From positions 248,001 through 312,000 of the forward strand of contig NZ_AZAC01000011.1 in assembly GCF_000931935.2 (NCBI RefSeq): 64,000 nt of DNA, given 5' to 3'. The translations under genes were made by a program, and so were the position numbers. The notes beneath the pieces are model-generated. The model was not told the DNA's origin and did not search any database. It worked only from the letters and a program-made list of their open reading frames with translations. Shown here in pieces: positions 17,351-25,550 of the stretch (position 1 is its first letter; every line of letters starts with the position of its first letter). This DNA is from Dethiosulfatarculus sandiegensis (lineage in GTDB: Bacteria; Desulfobacterota; Desulfarculia; Desulfarculales; Desulfarculaceae).

Positions 17351-17938
17351 TCAACCTCCGTAAGCGAATATGGGCAAGGTGTGGGCAGGAGCGTCCCGCA
17401 ATATGGCGCATTCCAACAGCTCATTACCCCAATCAGACAATTTTTCCCCGGCCACTGAATTGCCGGCCTTAAAGCGCCGCACTGTCACGGCAGGGGCATT
17501 CACCCGAAACACATAGGCCCAATCCGCCTGCACCGCCGGTTCTCCGGCCCGGCCAATGCCTGCCCTGAAAGGCTTGAATTCCGTTATGCTCACCGGGTAG
17601 CCCAGCTTGGCGGCCAGGGAGATAAAGTAAGCCGGGGTGGGGCTTTCGCAGGCGGTCAATTTGGCGTGCAAAGCGCTGCGCCTCTCGCCCGGAGTCTCGG
17701 TTATGAGGCTGCACAGATCAGGCAGACCGCAGACCCGTTCCCAATCTTTGAGGCAATCGCTGGTTGTGCGGGGATCAGCCTCTTCCACCAGCCGATAGAG
17801 CATCTCCTCCAGCCGGGCGTATTCCCTGGCCTTGCCCAGGCACAGTCGGCCCAAGGTGCTTTTGGGGTCCCTGGGCCAGATGTCGCCCAAAGGCATGAGC
17901 GACAAAAGCATCTGTTGATATTCAACCGCCCTTGCCAT
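17351..17938 (-). CDS. Mu gp48-like baseplate protein (DUF2313/YmfQ family)
   Basis: A 195-residue phage baseplate component of the DUF2313 family. The start MARAVEYQQMLLSLMPLGDIWPRD is typical: these proteins begin with a short helix followed by LLP/MPxGxxW. It lies between the gp47-like baseplate wedge gene (3 bases away) and the first fibre gene, the order seen in Mu (gp47, gp48, fibre). It probably links the baseplate periphery to the fibres. Confidence 0.88.
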   Translation of the reverse strand: MARAVEYQQMLLSLMPLGDIWPRDPKSTLGRLCLGKAREYARLEEMLYRLVEEADPRTTSDCLKDWERVCGLPDLCSLITETPGERRSALHAKLTACESPTPAYFISLAAKLGYPVSITEFKPFRAGIGRAGEPAVQADWAYVFRVNAPAVTVRRFKAGNSVAGEKLSDWGNELLECAILRDAPAHTLPIFAYGG

Positions 17939-17940
17939 AA

Positions 17941-19002
17941 CTACCCCCAGTTAATCTGGCCCAGCACCAAAAGCTTGGCCTGGCCTGCGGTGATATTTGC
18001 AACAGGGCTAATGAGTTCATGGTCATACTCACCTGCCGCCTGACTGATGGCCCAACGGATATGGCTGATCAGCATCACCCCCTCTGGTTCAGATTCAGCC
18101 CTGAAAAGAGCTTCCAGGCTTTTTTGCACTGCCTGGCGTACAGAAGGGGTGTCCACACCGATCAAACGCAGATCAAAATCAACCGGGTGGGCCTGGCTGG
18201 GAAAGACCGTGACAGTGGCGGTTATGGGCCTGCGGGCAGGGTCATCCAGATAATCCTGCACCATCTGCACCTCCTGGGCATTGGGTATGGGAGAACCCGA
18301 CTTATTCTCCATTAAAAAGGTCACTCCCACACTGCCCGGCCCCAGCCGCAAGGGATAGGCCCAGGCCCTGGTCACACCAGGCACCTCCTTGGCCCAGGTC
18401 ACATAGTCGTGCCCGGATCCACCCTTGGGAGGCTTTTGAATTCGATCCAAAAGGCGCAAGCGCAAGGATTCGTCGGTCTCCAAATCCGCACCACCCACAA
18501 TGTCACCATGGGAAAGGGCATGTCCCTTAAGCCCTGGGATGTAGTGATGCAGGTAAAGTTTCATGCCGCCGGGCAGATTTCCCTTTATCCCGGCTTGCTT
18601 GGCCTGGATGGCAACCTGGGTCTCCCCATCTTGGATGTAGGCCTCTTCAGTGGTTGCATAACGCTCATCGTTCAACCCCCTCAGCTCTAAATCCAAGGGC
18701 ACCAGGGTTCCGTTTACACCGCTGAAAATTGCCTGGCCAAAGGCCTTGGCAGGCTGCTTGCGGCGCACACCCCAAATACTTGCATGGCGCTTTAAAAACT
18801 CCGACTCGGCCGTGTCCGGCATAAGCTGCAGGCTGAGCCTTCTGGCCAGGCCATAAATACTGTTAACCGCCCCGGCCTCAACTCTGCTCAGGACCTGCAG
18901 GTTTCCCCGCCTCAACTCCGGGCTTCCCTCAAGCAATTGAGCCTTTAAGTCAGTGCGCACCCGCTCTTCAATGGTTCTTATGTCTGGAATATCAAGAGGC
19001 AT
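17941..19002 (-). CDS. Baseplate wedge protein, Mu gp47 / P2 gpJ-like
   Basis: A 353-residue protein of the baseplate J-like family. Visible features: the N-terminal helical IPDIRTIEERVRTDLKA, EFLKRHASIWGVRRKQPAKA, and the conserved central GGADLETDESLRLRLLDRI, followed by YVTWAKEVPGVTRAWAYPL. The frame extends upstream but the ATG at 19002 (MPLDIPDI) is the family-like start, overlapping the gp46-like stop by 11 bases. Such proteins form the wedge around the baseplate hub and move on sheath contraction. Confidence 0.92.
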   Translation of the reverse strand: MPLDIPDIRTIEERVRTDLKAQLLEGSPELRRGNLQVLSRVEAGAVNSIYGLARRLSLQLMPDTAESEFLKRHASIWGVRRKQPAKAFGQAIFSGVNGTLVPLDLELRGLNDERYATTEEAYIQDGETQVAIQAKQAGIKGNLPGGMKLYLHHYIPGLKGHALSHGDIVGGADLETDESLRLRLLDRIQKPPKGGSGHDYVTWAKEVPGVTRAWAYPLRLGPGSVGVTFLMENKSGSPIPNAQEVQMVQDYLDDPARRPITATVTVFPSQAHPVDFDLRLIGVDTPSVRQAVQKSLEALFRAESEPEGVMLISHIRWAISQAAGEYDHELISPVANITAGQAKLLVLGQINWG

Positions 19003-19447
19003 CAGAAGAACTCCAAGGATAGTTAAAATCAAACAAGGCCTGCTTGCCTTGCACCAGCTCCAGGCGCACCGACATCTTGAGCACTCCCTGCCCGCTGAAA
19101 TCGGCATCCACTTGGATCTCGTTTACTATGCCGTCGGCCACCAGCCAGGCCAGGGACTCTTCGGCGTAAAGCCTGGCCAGTTCAAGCACCTCAGGTGTCT
19201 GCTTTTCCCGCTTAAGCAGCCAAAGCCTGGACCCATATTCATCTTCCGGCCAGGGCGTGATGAGATCACCCCACCAGCCCCGCTTATCCCGAATAAGTTC
19301 ATCACTTCCCTCGGGAGCCTCGGCATCACTGAAAAGGCTGTGCAGAACCGCAGTGAACAGGCCCGGATCCTCCATGAGCTGACCATCTGCAACCCGCAAG
19401 TCTCCATGCAGCAGCTGGTTATCGAAAAAATGCCCAATGTCAGCCAT
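18992..19447 (-). CDS. Mu gp46-like baseplate protein (P2 gpW/T4 gp25-like position)
   Basis: A 151-residue protein starting MADIGHFFDNQLLHGDLRV. The segment RDKRGWWGDLITPWPEDEYGSRLWLLKREKQTPEVL is characteristic of the Mu gp46 (DUF3383-unrelated, phage GP46) family, which is the T4 gp25-like wedge component. Its ATG at 19447 overlaps the gp45-like stop and its end overlaps the gp47-like start, so the baseplate genes are tightly packed. About the length of Mu gp46. Confidence 0.88.
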   Translation of the reverse strand: MADIGHFFDNQLLHGDLRVADGQLMEDPGLFTAVLHSLFSDAEAPEGSDELIRDKRGWWGDLITPWPEDEYGSRLWLLKREKQTPEVLELARLYAEESLAWLVADGIVNEIQVDADFSGQGVLKMSVRLELVQGKQALFDFNYPWSSSDAS

Positions 19448-20108
19448 TGCAACTCTCCACAATCTTCCAGTGCCCGGCGCTGGAGCCCTCTTCCACATGT
19501 ACGCAGTCGCCAACCCTGGCCAGCCGTTCAAAAGACTCACCGTCTATATTCACCGGGGCCATGAAATTGCCCATGCTCACCCCGGCACCCAGGATCTGGA
19601 TCTGCCCCAGACTCAACAGGTCAATCCCCTGCATGGCCCGCACAGTGAACTTGTCGCAGACCAGCTCCACCTCCCTGCCGTCGTTCTTAAAGGTAAGCCT
19701 CTGCCTGGGTCCGCCGGTGTCAGCAGGCCAACCGGGAGGCAGCTCTGCCGGCAGCTCAAGGGGTGGCTCATCCTCGCCCACAGCGTCTCCCTTGCCGTAA
19801 AGGGCCACCTCCCCCTGGTCCAGATCCTTGGGCCTGAGCTCCCGTTTTTCCGTGGCCACGGCCAGGCCCAGGCTGCGGTCCCCGGCCGGGAAAAGCACCA
19901 TTACTTCCGTATTTTCCAAAGGTTCAGAAGCAAAACCATACTGCTGCATAACCTTGAGCCCCTGGGCCACTTCCCCTCCCAAAAGCTCGGCCGTGATCGT
20001 CTTGCCCTGATCACTCTCTTCCACCGCGCGGACCATTCCCCTGGCCAACATGAGGAGGATTTTCTGACGCAAAGGGCGCAAGACCCTGCCCAAAGCCGAC
20101 ATGTTCAT
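19440..20108 (-). CDS. Mu gp45-like baseplate spike protein
   Basis: A 222-residue protein. The N-terminal OB-fold region includes GRVLRPLRQKILLMLARGMVRAVEES, and VMVLFPAGDRSLGLAVATEKRELRP is close to the conserved DEVLVLFPGGDRS region of phage Mu gp45. The C-terminal half includes beta-helical repeats. Mu gp45 forms the trimeric membrane-piercing spike at the tail tip. It overlaps gp44/P-like upstream by four bases. Confidence 0.9.
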   Translation of the reverse strand: MNMSALGRVLRPLRQKILLMLARGMVRAVEESDQGKTITAELLGGEVAQGLKVMQQYGFASEPLENTEVMVLFPAGDRSLGLAVATEKRELRPKDLDQGEVALYGKGDAVGEDEPPLELPAELPPGWPADTGGPRQRLTFKNDGREVELVCDKFTVRAMQGIDLLSLGQIQILGAGVSMGNFMAPVNIDGESFERLARVGDCVHVEEGSSAGHWKIVESCNG

Positions 20109-21196
20109 GACTGTTCTCCGTCATAGGAATTCTTAATATTTTTGGCTTGATCCTTGGTAGGCTGGACGGCATAGGCGTCCGGGTGGATCACTCCCAGCTC
20201 GGTGGTGGTGCCGCTGGATTCATCCAAAACAAAACTCACGCTCTCAATAAGGTATTCACCCTTCATGCCCAAGAGAGAGTCATCAATCTTGACCAGCTTA
20301 TTCACCTGCCAGAGCTTTCCTGCGGCAGTGCGCCAACCTTGAACCTTAAAAGTGGCTCGCCGGGATTTTCCGGCCCGGTTTACAGACTCCCATCTGGCCC
20401 GAGCCTCCATGGCCGCTTTATTACCGGTCACATCGGCCAGGATGATCAAGGGTCTATGAACATCCTTTAAAACTGGGTCTTCGGCCTCCCCAACCACGGA
20501 CAGGGATTTGGTCTCCCCCTCCTGGTCCTCTTCCGGTTCGGCAGCCTGGCCCTTGACCAGATACTTGGAAAAACGCTCGTTGCCCGAATAATCCCCACTG
20601 GCCTCAATAATGTTCTTACCGACCTTAAGCTCTCCGATCACAGGCCGCTTATCCGATATCCGCAGGCTCAAAACCCCATTGCCGTTGCTCACCGGCAAAA
20701 CACCCCTCTGCTTGCAGAGCTTGAGCAAAAAACAATGCACACTGTCTCCCTGGCTGTAGCTGGCCCTTTTGAACTTGCCGGGGATCTCTTTTTCCGCCTC
20801 AATCGTCACTCCAAAAGGAGCACAAACCTCTGTGGCTATGGAGACCAGGTCCTGATCAAAAAAATCCACTTTTTCAGAGACATGGGAGCAATCAACCAGA
20901 TAACCGCATAGATCCCTGCCGCTGACCGAGATGGAATGGGAGCTGTCAGAGTAAGAGGGGCTCATCTGGTCTATGCGGCCGGAGAGAATCTTTTCCTTGC
21001 CCGAAAAAACCTGGCACTTGGCCCCCAGCTTTATACGGTAGTTTTCCGGTTGTTTAGGCCAGCGGGCAGACATCTCGAGGCTGAAGCTGTGAGCAAGCTT
21101 ATCCAACGAGCTGCTGATCTTGACGCTTTTCCAACCGGCATTGTCATGCATAACGTCTTTTTGAAGCTCAACCTTGAGCACCACATCCTCAAGCAT
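20105..21196 (-). CDS. Baseplate hub protein, Mu gp44 (P)-like
   Basis: A 363-residue protein similar to the Mu P hub protein, the counterpart of T4 gp27 and P2 gpD. Features include YRIKLGAKCQVFSGKEKILSG-type hub beta domain, the ISVSGRDLCGYLVDCS segment, and the late GKLWQVNKLVKIDDSLLG followed by YLIESVSFVLDESSGTTTEL. The ATG at 21196 overlaps the stop of the gpN-like gene by 8 bases. It holds the spike and the end of the tape measure. Confidence 0.9.
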   Translation of the reverse strand: MLEDVVLKVELQKDVMHDNAGWKSVKISSSLDKLAHSFSLEMSARWPKQPENYRIKLGAKCQVFSGKEKILSGRIDQMSPSYSDSSHSISVSGRDLCGYLVDCSHVSEKVDFFDQDLVSIATEVCAPFGVTIEAEKEIPGKFKRASYSQGDSVHCFLLKLCKQRGVLPVSNGNGVLSLRISDKRPVIGELKVGKNIIEASGDYSGNERFSKYLVKGQAAEPEEDQEGETKSLSVVGEAEDPVLKDVHRPLIILADVTGNKAAMEARARWESVNRAGKSRRATFKVQGWRTAAGKLWQVNKLVKIDDSLLGMKGEYLIESVSFVLDESSGTTTELGVIHPDAYAVQPTKDQAKNIKNSYDGEQS

Positions 21197-22436
21197 CCTT
21201 CACCTCCAGGGTTGTTCCGGCAGGTAAAAAGCCGGGGTGAAAGACCTGGGGATTCATCTTGAGGATCTCCTGTTCACGGGTGATATCCCCGTAAAGTTGA
21301 TAAGCCAAAACCATGGCCGGCAACGCGGAAGGAGGCACATCAAATTTGGAAACTTTTTTGGCGTTGAGCTCCTTTTGCTCAAAAGAGGCTATCAGCATTG
21401 TTTTAAGCTCAACCAAAAGCTCAAAAGAAGAAGTGTCTTTTTTAGAGCTGGCCTGGTGAGCCAAAATATCCAAATTGTCTAAAACCCGCTCCAGCGACAA
21501 TCTGGCTTCAAGGCGTGAAGAAAAGGAGATTTCAACAGACAAGGAGGCCGCGACCACCAAAGATATACGCCGGACATAATCAACAATGGCCTGCACAGCT
21601 TCTTTAACTTCAGACAGGTCGAAATCTTCGATAGCCTTTATAATGGAATCCAATTGCAAAGAAGACAGCTTAAGGGATATCTCCAAGGCAAGCTCTTTTT
21701 GCAAAGAGCCAAGAACTTCGTGGATAGCCTTATCGACCGACTTGATAAAATCCTTGACCGTCTTTTCAATATCCTTGAGCAATTTTTGGGGAGCCTTGAT
21801 TAGCTCCTCCAGCTGTTTCAAAAAATCCAAGGCCTCCTGCAAAAGCGGAGTGGGATCCAGTTTATCCAACAACTCGCGGATCTTGGCCGCAATCTGGGAA
21901 ATGGTGGCCAGAACCTTATCCTTGGCTTCATTGAAATCCTTTAAAAACTCCTCCAGAAAATCCGTGATAGCCTTTTGAAAGTCTTCCAAAGCGCTTTCAG
22001 ACTTTTCCTTCATTACCTTTTCCAGATCGCTTTTAGCGCTGGGAAAAGAGTTTTCGCCCTCTTCTTCAAAGCTCAGTTGGAATTGAGCCTCTCCCTTGCC
22101 CGAGCTGCTATATTGCACCTGGCATTTGGTGCAAACCACCTTGCAGACCACCAGCCCGGGACAAACCAGAACACCGCTGCCGCTTTTTTCACAGGCCTGT
22201 AAAAGCTTATTGGCATTGACCTGATAGTCGTTGGCCCCGGGAATAGAGTTCAGAATAGAGGCCTTAAGGTTAAGCGCCCTGGTTTTTTTGCCCATATCCT
22301 CGTTATAGGGCTGGTTGCTCAAGGGATAGTTGTGAGTCACCGTGCGCCTTCCCACCTCCATGTCACTATCCAGAAGATGAAAGGGCACCCCTCTGAAACT
22401 GGCCATACCGGCCTTTTTGGTTTCCTTTTTCGGCAT
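21189..22436 (-). CDS. Mu gp43 (N)-like DNA circularisation / tail-hub protein
   Basis: A 415-residue protein. The N-terminus (MASFRGVPFHLLDSDMEVGRRTVTHNYP within the first 40 residues) is the conserved start of the Mu N / DNA-circularisation N-terminal family; residues ~60-110 have two Cys-pairs (CEKSGSGVLVCPGLVVCKVVC). From residue ~130 the protein is a long lysine/glutamate-rich helical repeat (for example FLKQLEELIKAPQKLLKDIE), probably coiled coil. The ATG at 22436 follows the tape-measure stop directly (TGATCATG). In Mu, N is a tail protein needed for infectivity. Confidence 0.88.
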   Translation of the reverse strand: MPKKETKKAGMASFRGVPFHLLDSDMEVGRRTVTHNYPLSNQPYNEDMGKKTRALNLKASILNSIPGANDYQVNANKLLQACEKSGSGVLVCPGLVVCKVVCTKCQVQYSSSGKGEAQFQLSFEEEGENSFPSAKSDLEKVMKEKSESALEDFQKAITDFLEEFLKDFNEAKDKVLATISQIAAKIRELLDKLDPTPLLQEALDFLKQLEELIKAPQKLLKDIEKTVKDFIKSVDKAIHEVLGSLQKELALEISLKLSSLQLDSIIKAIEDFDLSEVKEAVQAIVDYVRRISLVVAASLSVEISFSSRLEARLSLERVLDNLDILAHQASSKKDTSSFELLVELKTMLIASFEQKELNAKKVSKFDVPPSALPAMVLAYQLYGDITREQEILKMNPQVFHPGFLPAGTTLEVKDA

Positions 22437-22438
22437 GA

Positions 22439-24715
22439 TCAAACCCCCGCAGCCACAGCATGACCACAATAGACATCAGCCAAATCATCAACTTTTTGAG
22501 AAATGGCTTTCTCTTCTTTTTTAGAATTTTTATTCTTTAAAAGAAGATCTATCTGTACTTTTCCATATTTTTTAATTTTGGATTCCGAATAATCTTTAAG
22601 AGCCGTTCCGGCATTTCTCAAAGCTTGAGATTCTTCTCCTTTTTCATATTTAGTACTTAAATCGTCTTGAGATGATCGCAGAGGATCAACTCCACCATTA
22701 ATAAGCAAATTAGAAGCCCCGGCATTAAACCTTTCCATGGGTTCCAAATCTGAAAAAACATCCCCCCCAAGCAAAGACCTATTATTTAAGCCAAAGGAAG
22801 CTTTACCTGTACTCTTTGGCAAGGATTGTGTTCTTAATTTCGGAATATTTTTATTAGGATTAAAATCAATTTTTTGCCGCAAACCCCTACTATTTTTAGT
22901 GGAATTGCTTGCGATTTTGCCAAAAGATTCTGACAGACCTTTCAAAGGAGCTTCAATAGCATTTGCATTATTTAAAGTATCATTTAATTTCTTATCTGCA
23001 GGCCAACCTGACAATTGCTTATCAACTCTTAAGTGGGATTCATTATTCCCTGTCGACAGCCCGATTTCCTTACCAACAGTTGTCTTGATACTGCTTAATT
23101 GAGATTTATTATCCGACGGACCATCACCCTCAGCTCCCCCCATTAGCGAACTGAAAACTCTTTCTAGCCCTTTGAACTTACCACTCACTTTTGATATCAA
23201 GTCGCCAAACTGACCAGTAACTCCTTTCACTTCTTTATCTTCATTTTTTTGGCCTTCGCTAAACGAAGAGAAAAATGTCTTAATTCTATCTAAAAATGAT
23301 TTATTATTGTTTTTTTCAGAAGGAGAACTCGATCCTTTTGAAGCCTGATGAGGTGGGTTTAAAGCATTTTTAAAATCTTCCAAAGAGCTCGAAATGCCCT
23401 TCAAATTATTTCGAAAATCAGCTTCAGCCTTGCCTTGCCCCCCTAAAGTCTTTTTGGATGCGTTTAACAGGTCTGGTATCTTGGACGCCTCTCCGGAGAC
23501 CTTAGCGATCACCCCATTTAATCCAGAGGACAAATCCGCCAATTTTGCCAACCCTGGCTGTAAAAGGTTTTTACCACCCAATGCGCCACTACCAACAAAC
23601 TTACTGCCCTGATTTTTATTAGGCTTAACTTTCTGCCTCAGGTTTGCTTGCAAATGTGCTAAAGCCGCGCCTATCTGGCTATTCAAACGACCTAAAGAGC
23701 CCAAACCTTTTTCAAGGCCCTCACATCTTGATTTTAATTCATCAATTGCAGAATAGAAAACAGGTTTGGGTTTATCTAAACCACTCTCAATTCTTTGCCC
23801 ACTAATGGGCAATTTTCTTTCATTTAATGATAAAAGTGGATTCTTAGAATCAGTATTTTCATAAAAAGATAAGCCATTTTTTACATCTGAAGCAGCATCA
23901 AATTCAAAACCAAAGGCGGTTCCTAATTTTGGCATTGGATATGTATTTGCAACATTTTCAAAGCCAAAGTTATTACCCCCAAACAACGAAAACATTCCGT
24001 GAGTTAATTGATAATCTCGAGCAGACAAATTTAGATTATTAGCACCTTTTTTATTATTGGTAGTATCCCCTGACATTTTTGGAAAAAAAGAGTTAAATTC
24101 CCCGCCTAAAAATTCTTCTGGTATAATATCTTGGATGACTTTTTTAGCAGGTTTTAACTTGTCCGATACTCGGACGCTAAATTCCTTTAAACCAAGTGAC
24201 CTATTAAAAATATCCTTGCGCAACAGGTTCAGATTCTCTGTAAATAAGTTGGGGATTTTATTTATAGAATTATGAATCTGAACCTGTTGCTCCAAGGAAA
24301 GCATTGAAGAGGAAGCAACCAGGCTCGAAAGGTTAGACTGTAGCGAAGTTTTGAAGTCCTTAAATTTTCCCCTAGTACTGTTTTGTTTTTTTTGAATACT
24401 CAGCTTTTCTTTTATCATTTCGCTACTGAGCATTTTTTCATTTAGACAACTAATTTCTTTTAGACCAGATAAAAGACTCCACTTGTCATCCATGCCTTTT
24501 ATAGGCATGGATGACAAAACCTTTTCGATCTGTTTATTAAGAACAGCACTATTAAAGGAAGCGACCTTTTGAAGTGAAAAATCAAAGGCCTTGCCAATTT
24601 TCTTGTTATTCAGTACGAGATCATCGGCAAACCCGTCCATCTGATCGCTAATATTTTTCCTATAGTCGGCCAAAGTTCTGACCTCTATATTTTCACCGGT
24701 CGCTCCCATTGCCAT
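22439..24715 (-). CDS. Tail tape-measure protein
   Basis: A ~758-residue, mostly helical, lysine/serine/asparagine-rich protein in the tape-measure position between the frameshifted tail chaperone and the hub-associated gpN-like gene. It has a late small-residue/hydrophobic C-terminus (DDLADVYCGHAVAAGV). Length fixes tail length in contractile phages: at about 0.15 nm per residue it implies a tail of roughly 110 nm. The ATG at 24715 overlaps the stop of the -1 frameshift product of the chaperone gene. Its base composition is more AT-rich than neighbours, as is often seen for this fast-changing gene. Confidence 0.85.
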   Translation of the reverse strand: MAMGATGENIEVRTLADYRKNISDQMDGFADDLVLNNKKIGKAFDFSLQKVASFNSAVLNKQIEKVLSSMPIKGMDDKWSLLSGLKEISCLNEKMLSSEMIKEKLSIQKKQNSTRGKFKDFKTSLQSNLSSLVASSSMLSLEQQVQIHNSINKIPNLFTENLNLLRKDIFNRSLGLKEFSVRVSDKLKPAKKVIQDIIPEEFLGGEFNSFFPKMSGDTTNNKKGANNLNLSARDYQLTHGMFSLFGGNNFGFENVANTYPMPKLGTAFGFEFDAASDVKNGLSFYENTDSKNPLLSLNERKLPISGQRIESGLDKPKPVFYSAIDELKSRCEGLEKGLGSLGRLNSQIGAALAHLQANLRQKVKPNKNQGSKFVGSGALGGKNLLQPGLAKLADLSSGLNGVIAKVSGEASKIPDLLNASKKTLGGQGKAEADFRNNLKGISSSLEDFKNALNPPHQASKGSSSPSEKNNNKSFLDRIKTFFSSFSEGQKNEDKEVKGVTGQFGDLISKVSGKFKGLERVFSSLMGGAEGDGPSDNKSQLSSIKTTVGKEIGLSTGNNESHLRVDKQLSGWPADKKLNDTLNNANAIEAPLKGLSESFGKIASNSTKNSRGLRQKIDFNPNKNIPKLRTQSLPKSTGKASFGLNNRSLLGGDVFSDLEPMERFNAGASNLLINGGVDPLRSSQDDLSTKYEKGEESQALRNAGTALKDYSESKIKKYGKVQIDLLLKNKNSKKEEKAISQKVDDLADVYCGHAVAAGV

Positions 24716-24717
24716 GG

Positions 24718-25151
24718 CTACCGCCCCCTGTCGAGTTGCTGAACCGCCCATTGGGCCTGCTCAACCCAATATTCCAGCTCGGATAAAGTAAGATTCAGAA
24801 GTTCACTAGGCGGCCAATTAAACAGATAGGCCAAGACCGCCAGGCTGTGGCTGATCTCTTCCTCTAGGTCTCCACGAAAAAACCCATGGCCGCCTCCGCC
24901 ACTTTCAGGGCGTCTTCCATGCCCAGGCTGTCAGCCTCCGGAGGGGTCAGATTGCAGAGTTTGCAGGCCGCTTTATAAGAAAGATCCAACATGTCCCCGG
25001 TGGAGACCTGGCTCCCGTCAATCCCTGGTTTCAGATGGGCGAAGATCTCCCTGTCTTTTAGTTTTGGCTCCTGCATCTCAAGACGAGAGGTTTCTTCTCC
25101 GCTCACTGAAATGCTTTTTTTCAATTCAATGGTTTTGTTTTTGCCTGTCAT
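24718..25151 (-). CDS. Tail assembly chaperone, -1 frameshift extended product
   Basis: If ribosomes slip back one base at the slippery heptamer 24876-24882, the 95-residue protein is extended: after AAMGFF the -1 frame continues RGDLEEEISHSLAVLAYLFNW and stops with TAG at 24720-24718, 144 residues in total. The extension contains a well-formed hydrophobic helix and ends right at the tape-measure start. This G/GT-type arrangement is a common feature of long-tailed phages; Mu-like phages have it at gp41/gp42. The extension is accepted because it is long, protein-like and exactly placed. Confidence 0.78.
24864..25151 (-). CDS. Mu gp41-like tail assembly chaperone, short product
   Basis: A 95-residue protein starting MTGKNKTIELKKSISVSGEE, following the tail tube gene by 27 bases, ending in ALKVAEAAMGFFVET. 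It belongs by position and pattern to the phage tail-assembly protein family (Mu gp41/E family), which coats the tape measure during tail assembly. Zero-frame translation ends here at TAG; a -1 shift yields the longer form listed separately. Confidence 0.85.
   Translation of the reverse strand: MTGKNKTIELKKSISVSGEETSRLEMQEPKLKDREIFAHLKPGIDGSQVSTGDMLDLSYKAACKLCNLTPPEADSLGMEDALKVAEAAMGFFVET
24876..24882 (-). promoter_or_regulatory. Programmed -1 frameshift slippery site
   Basis: On the minus strand the heptamer is T TTT TTC, a classical X XXY YYZ site, read as GGT TTT TTC in the zero frame, nine bases before the zero-frame TAG. It is placed at the end of the tail chaperone gene where programmed frameshifts occur in tailed phages. 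Confidence 0.72.
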
Positions 25152-25178
25152 TTCAACGCATCCAATTGGTTTAGATTG

Positions 25179-25535
25179 TTACTTGCACAGAACTCCGGAG
25201 AATTTGCACTTGGCCTCACCCTTGCTGGAAAGCTCCGGCGGATCCACGCACCAGGCATTGGCAATGGTGTAGACCACGTCTGTATCAGTGGCCACGGTGA
25301 TGGTTACGTTATCCATGGAGCCGATGCCCTTGAGATCCACATCCTGATTGTGGACAAAAGTGCAGTCCACTTCGGGAGCCACCGCCTTTTCCCTGAAGCC
25401 CAGAACCTCGTTTCCAATCACCGTTTCCCGGGATTGGCCGCCTAGCTTCAAGGTGGCGTCACCTGTGATCGGCAGGAGTTTGCCGTTGAGTTTGATATAA
25501 AATTTCCCTGTAATTCTTTTGGCGCCGGTGCTCAT
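25179..25535 (-). CDS. Contractile tail tube protein, Mu gpM-like
   Basis: A 118-residue protein, the same size class as Mu M (gp40). It starts MSTGAKRITGKFYIKLNGKL and contains the family-typical GDATLKLGGQSRETVIGN and later VTITVATDTDVVYTIANAW. It forms the stacked hexameric inner tube. It follows the sheath gene by 15 bases, and the sheath-tube-chaperone-tape order is that of Mu. Confidence 0.92.
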   Translation of the reverse strand: MSTGAKRITGKFYIKLNGKLLPITGDATLKLGGQSRETVIGNEVLGFREKAVAPEVDCTFVHNQDVDLKGIGSMDNVTITVATDTDVVYTIANAWCVDPPELSSKGEAKCKFSGVLCK

Positions 25536-25550
25536 ATCTTTCTCCTTGGC

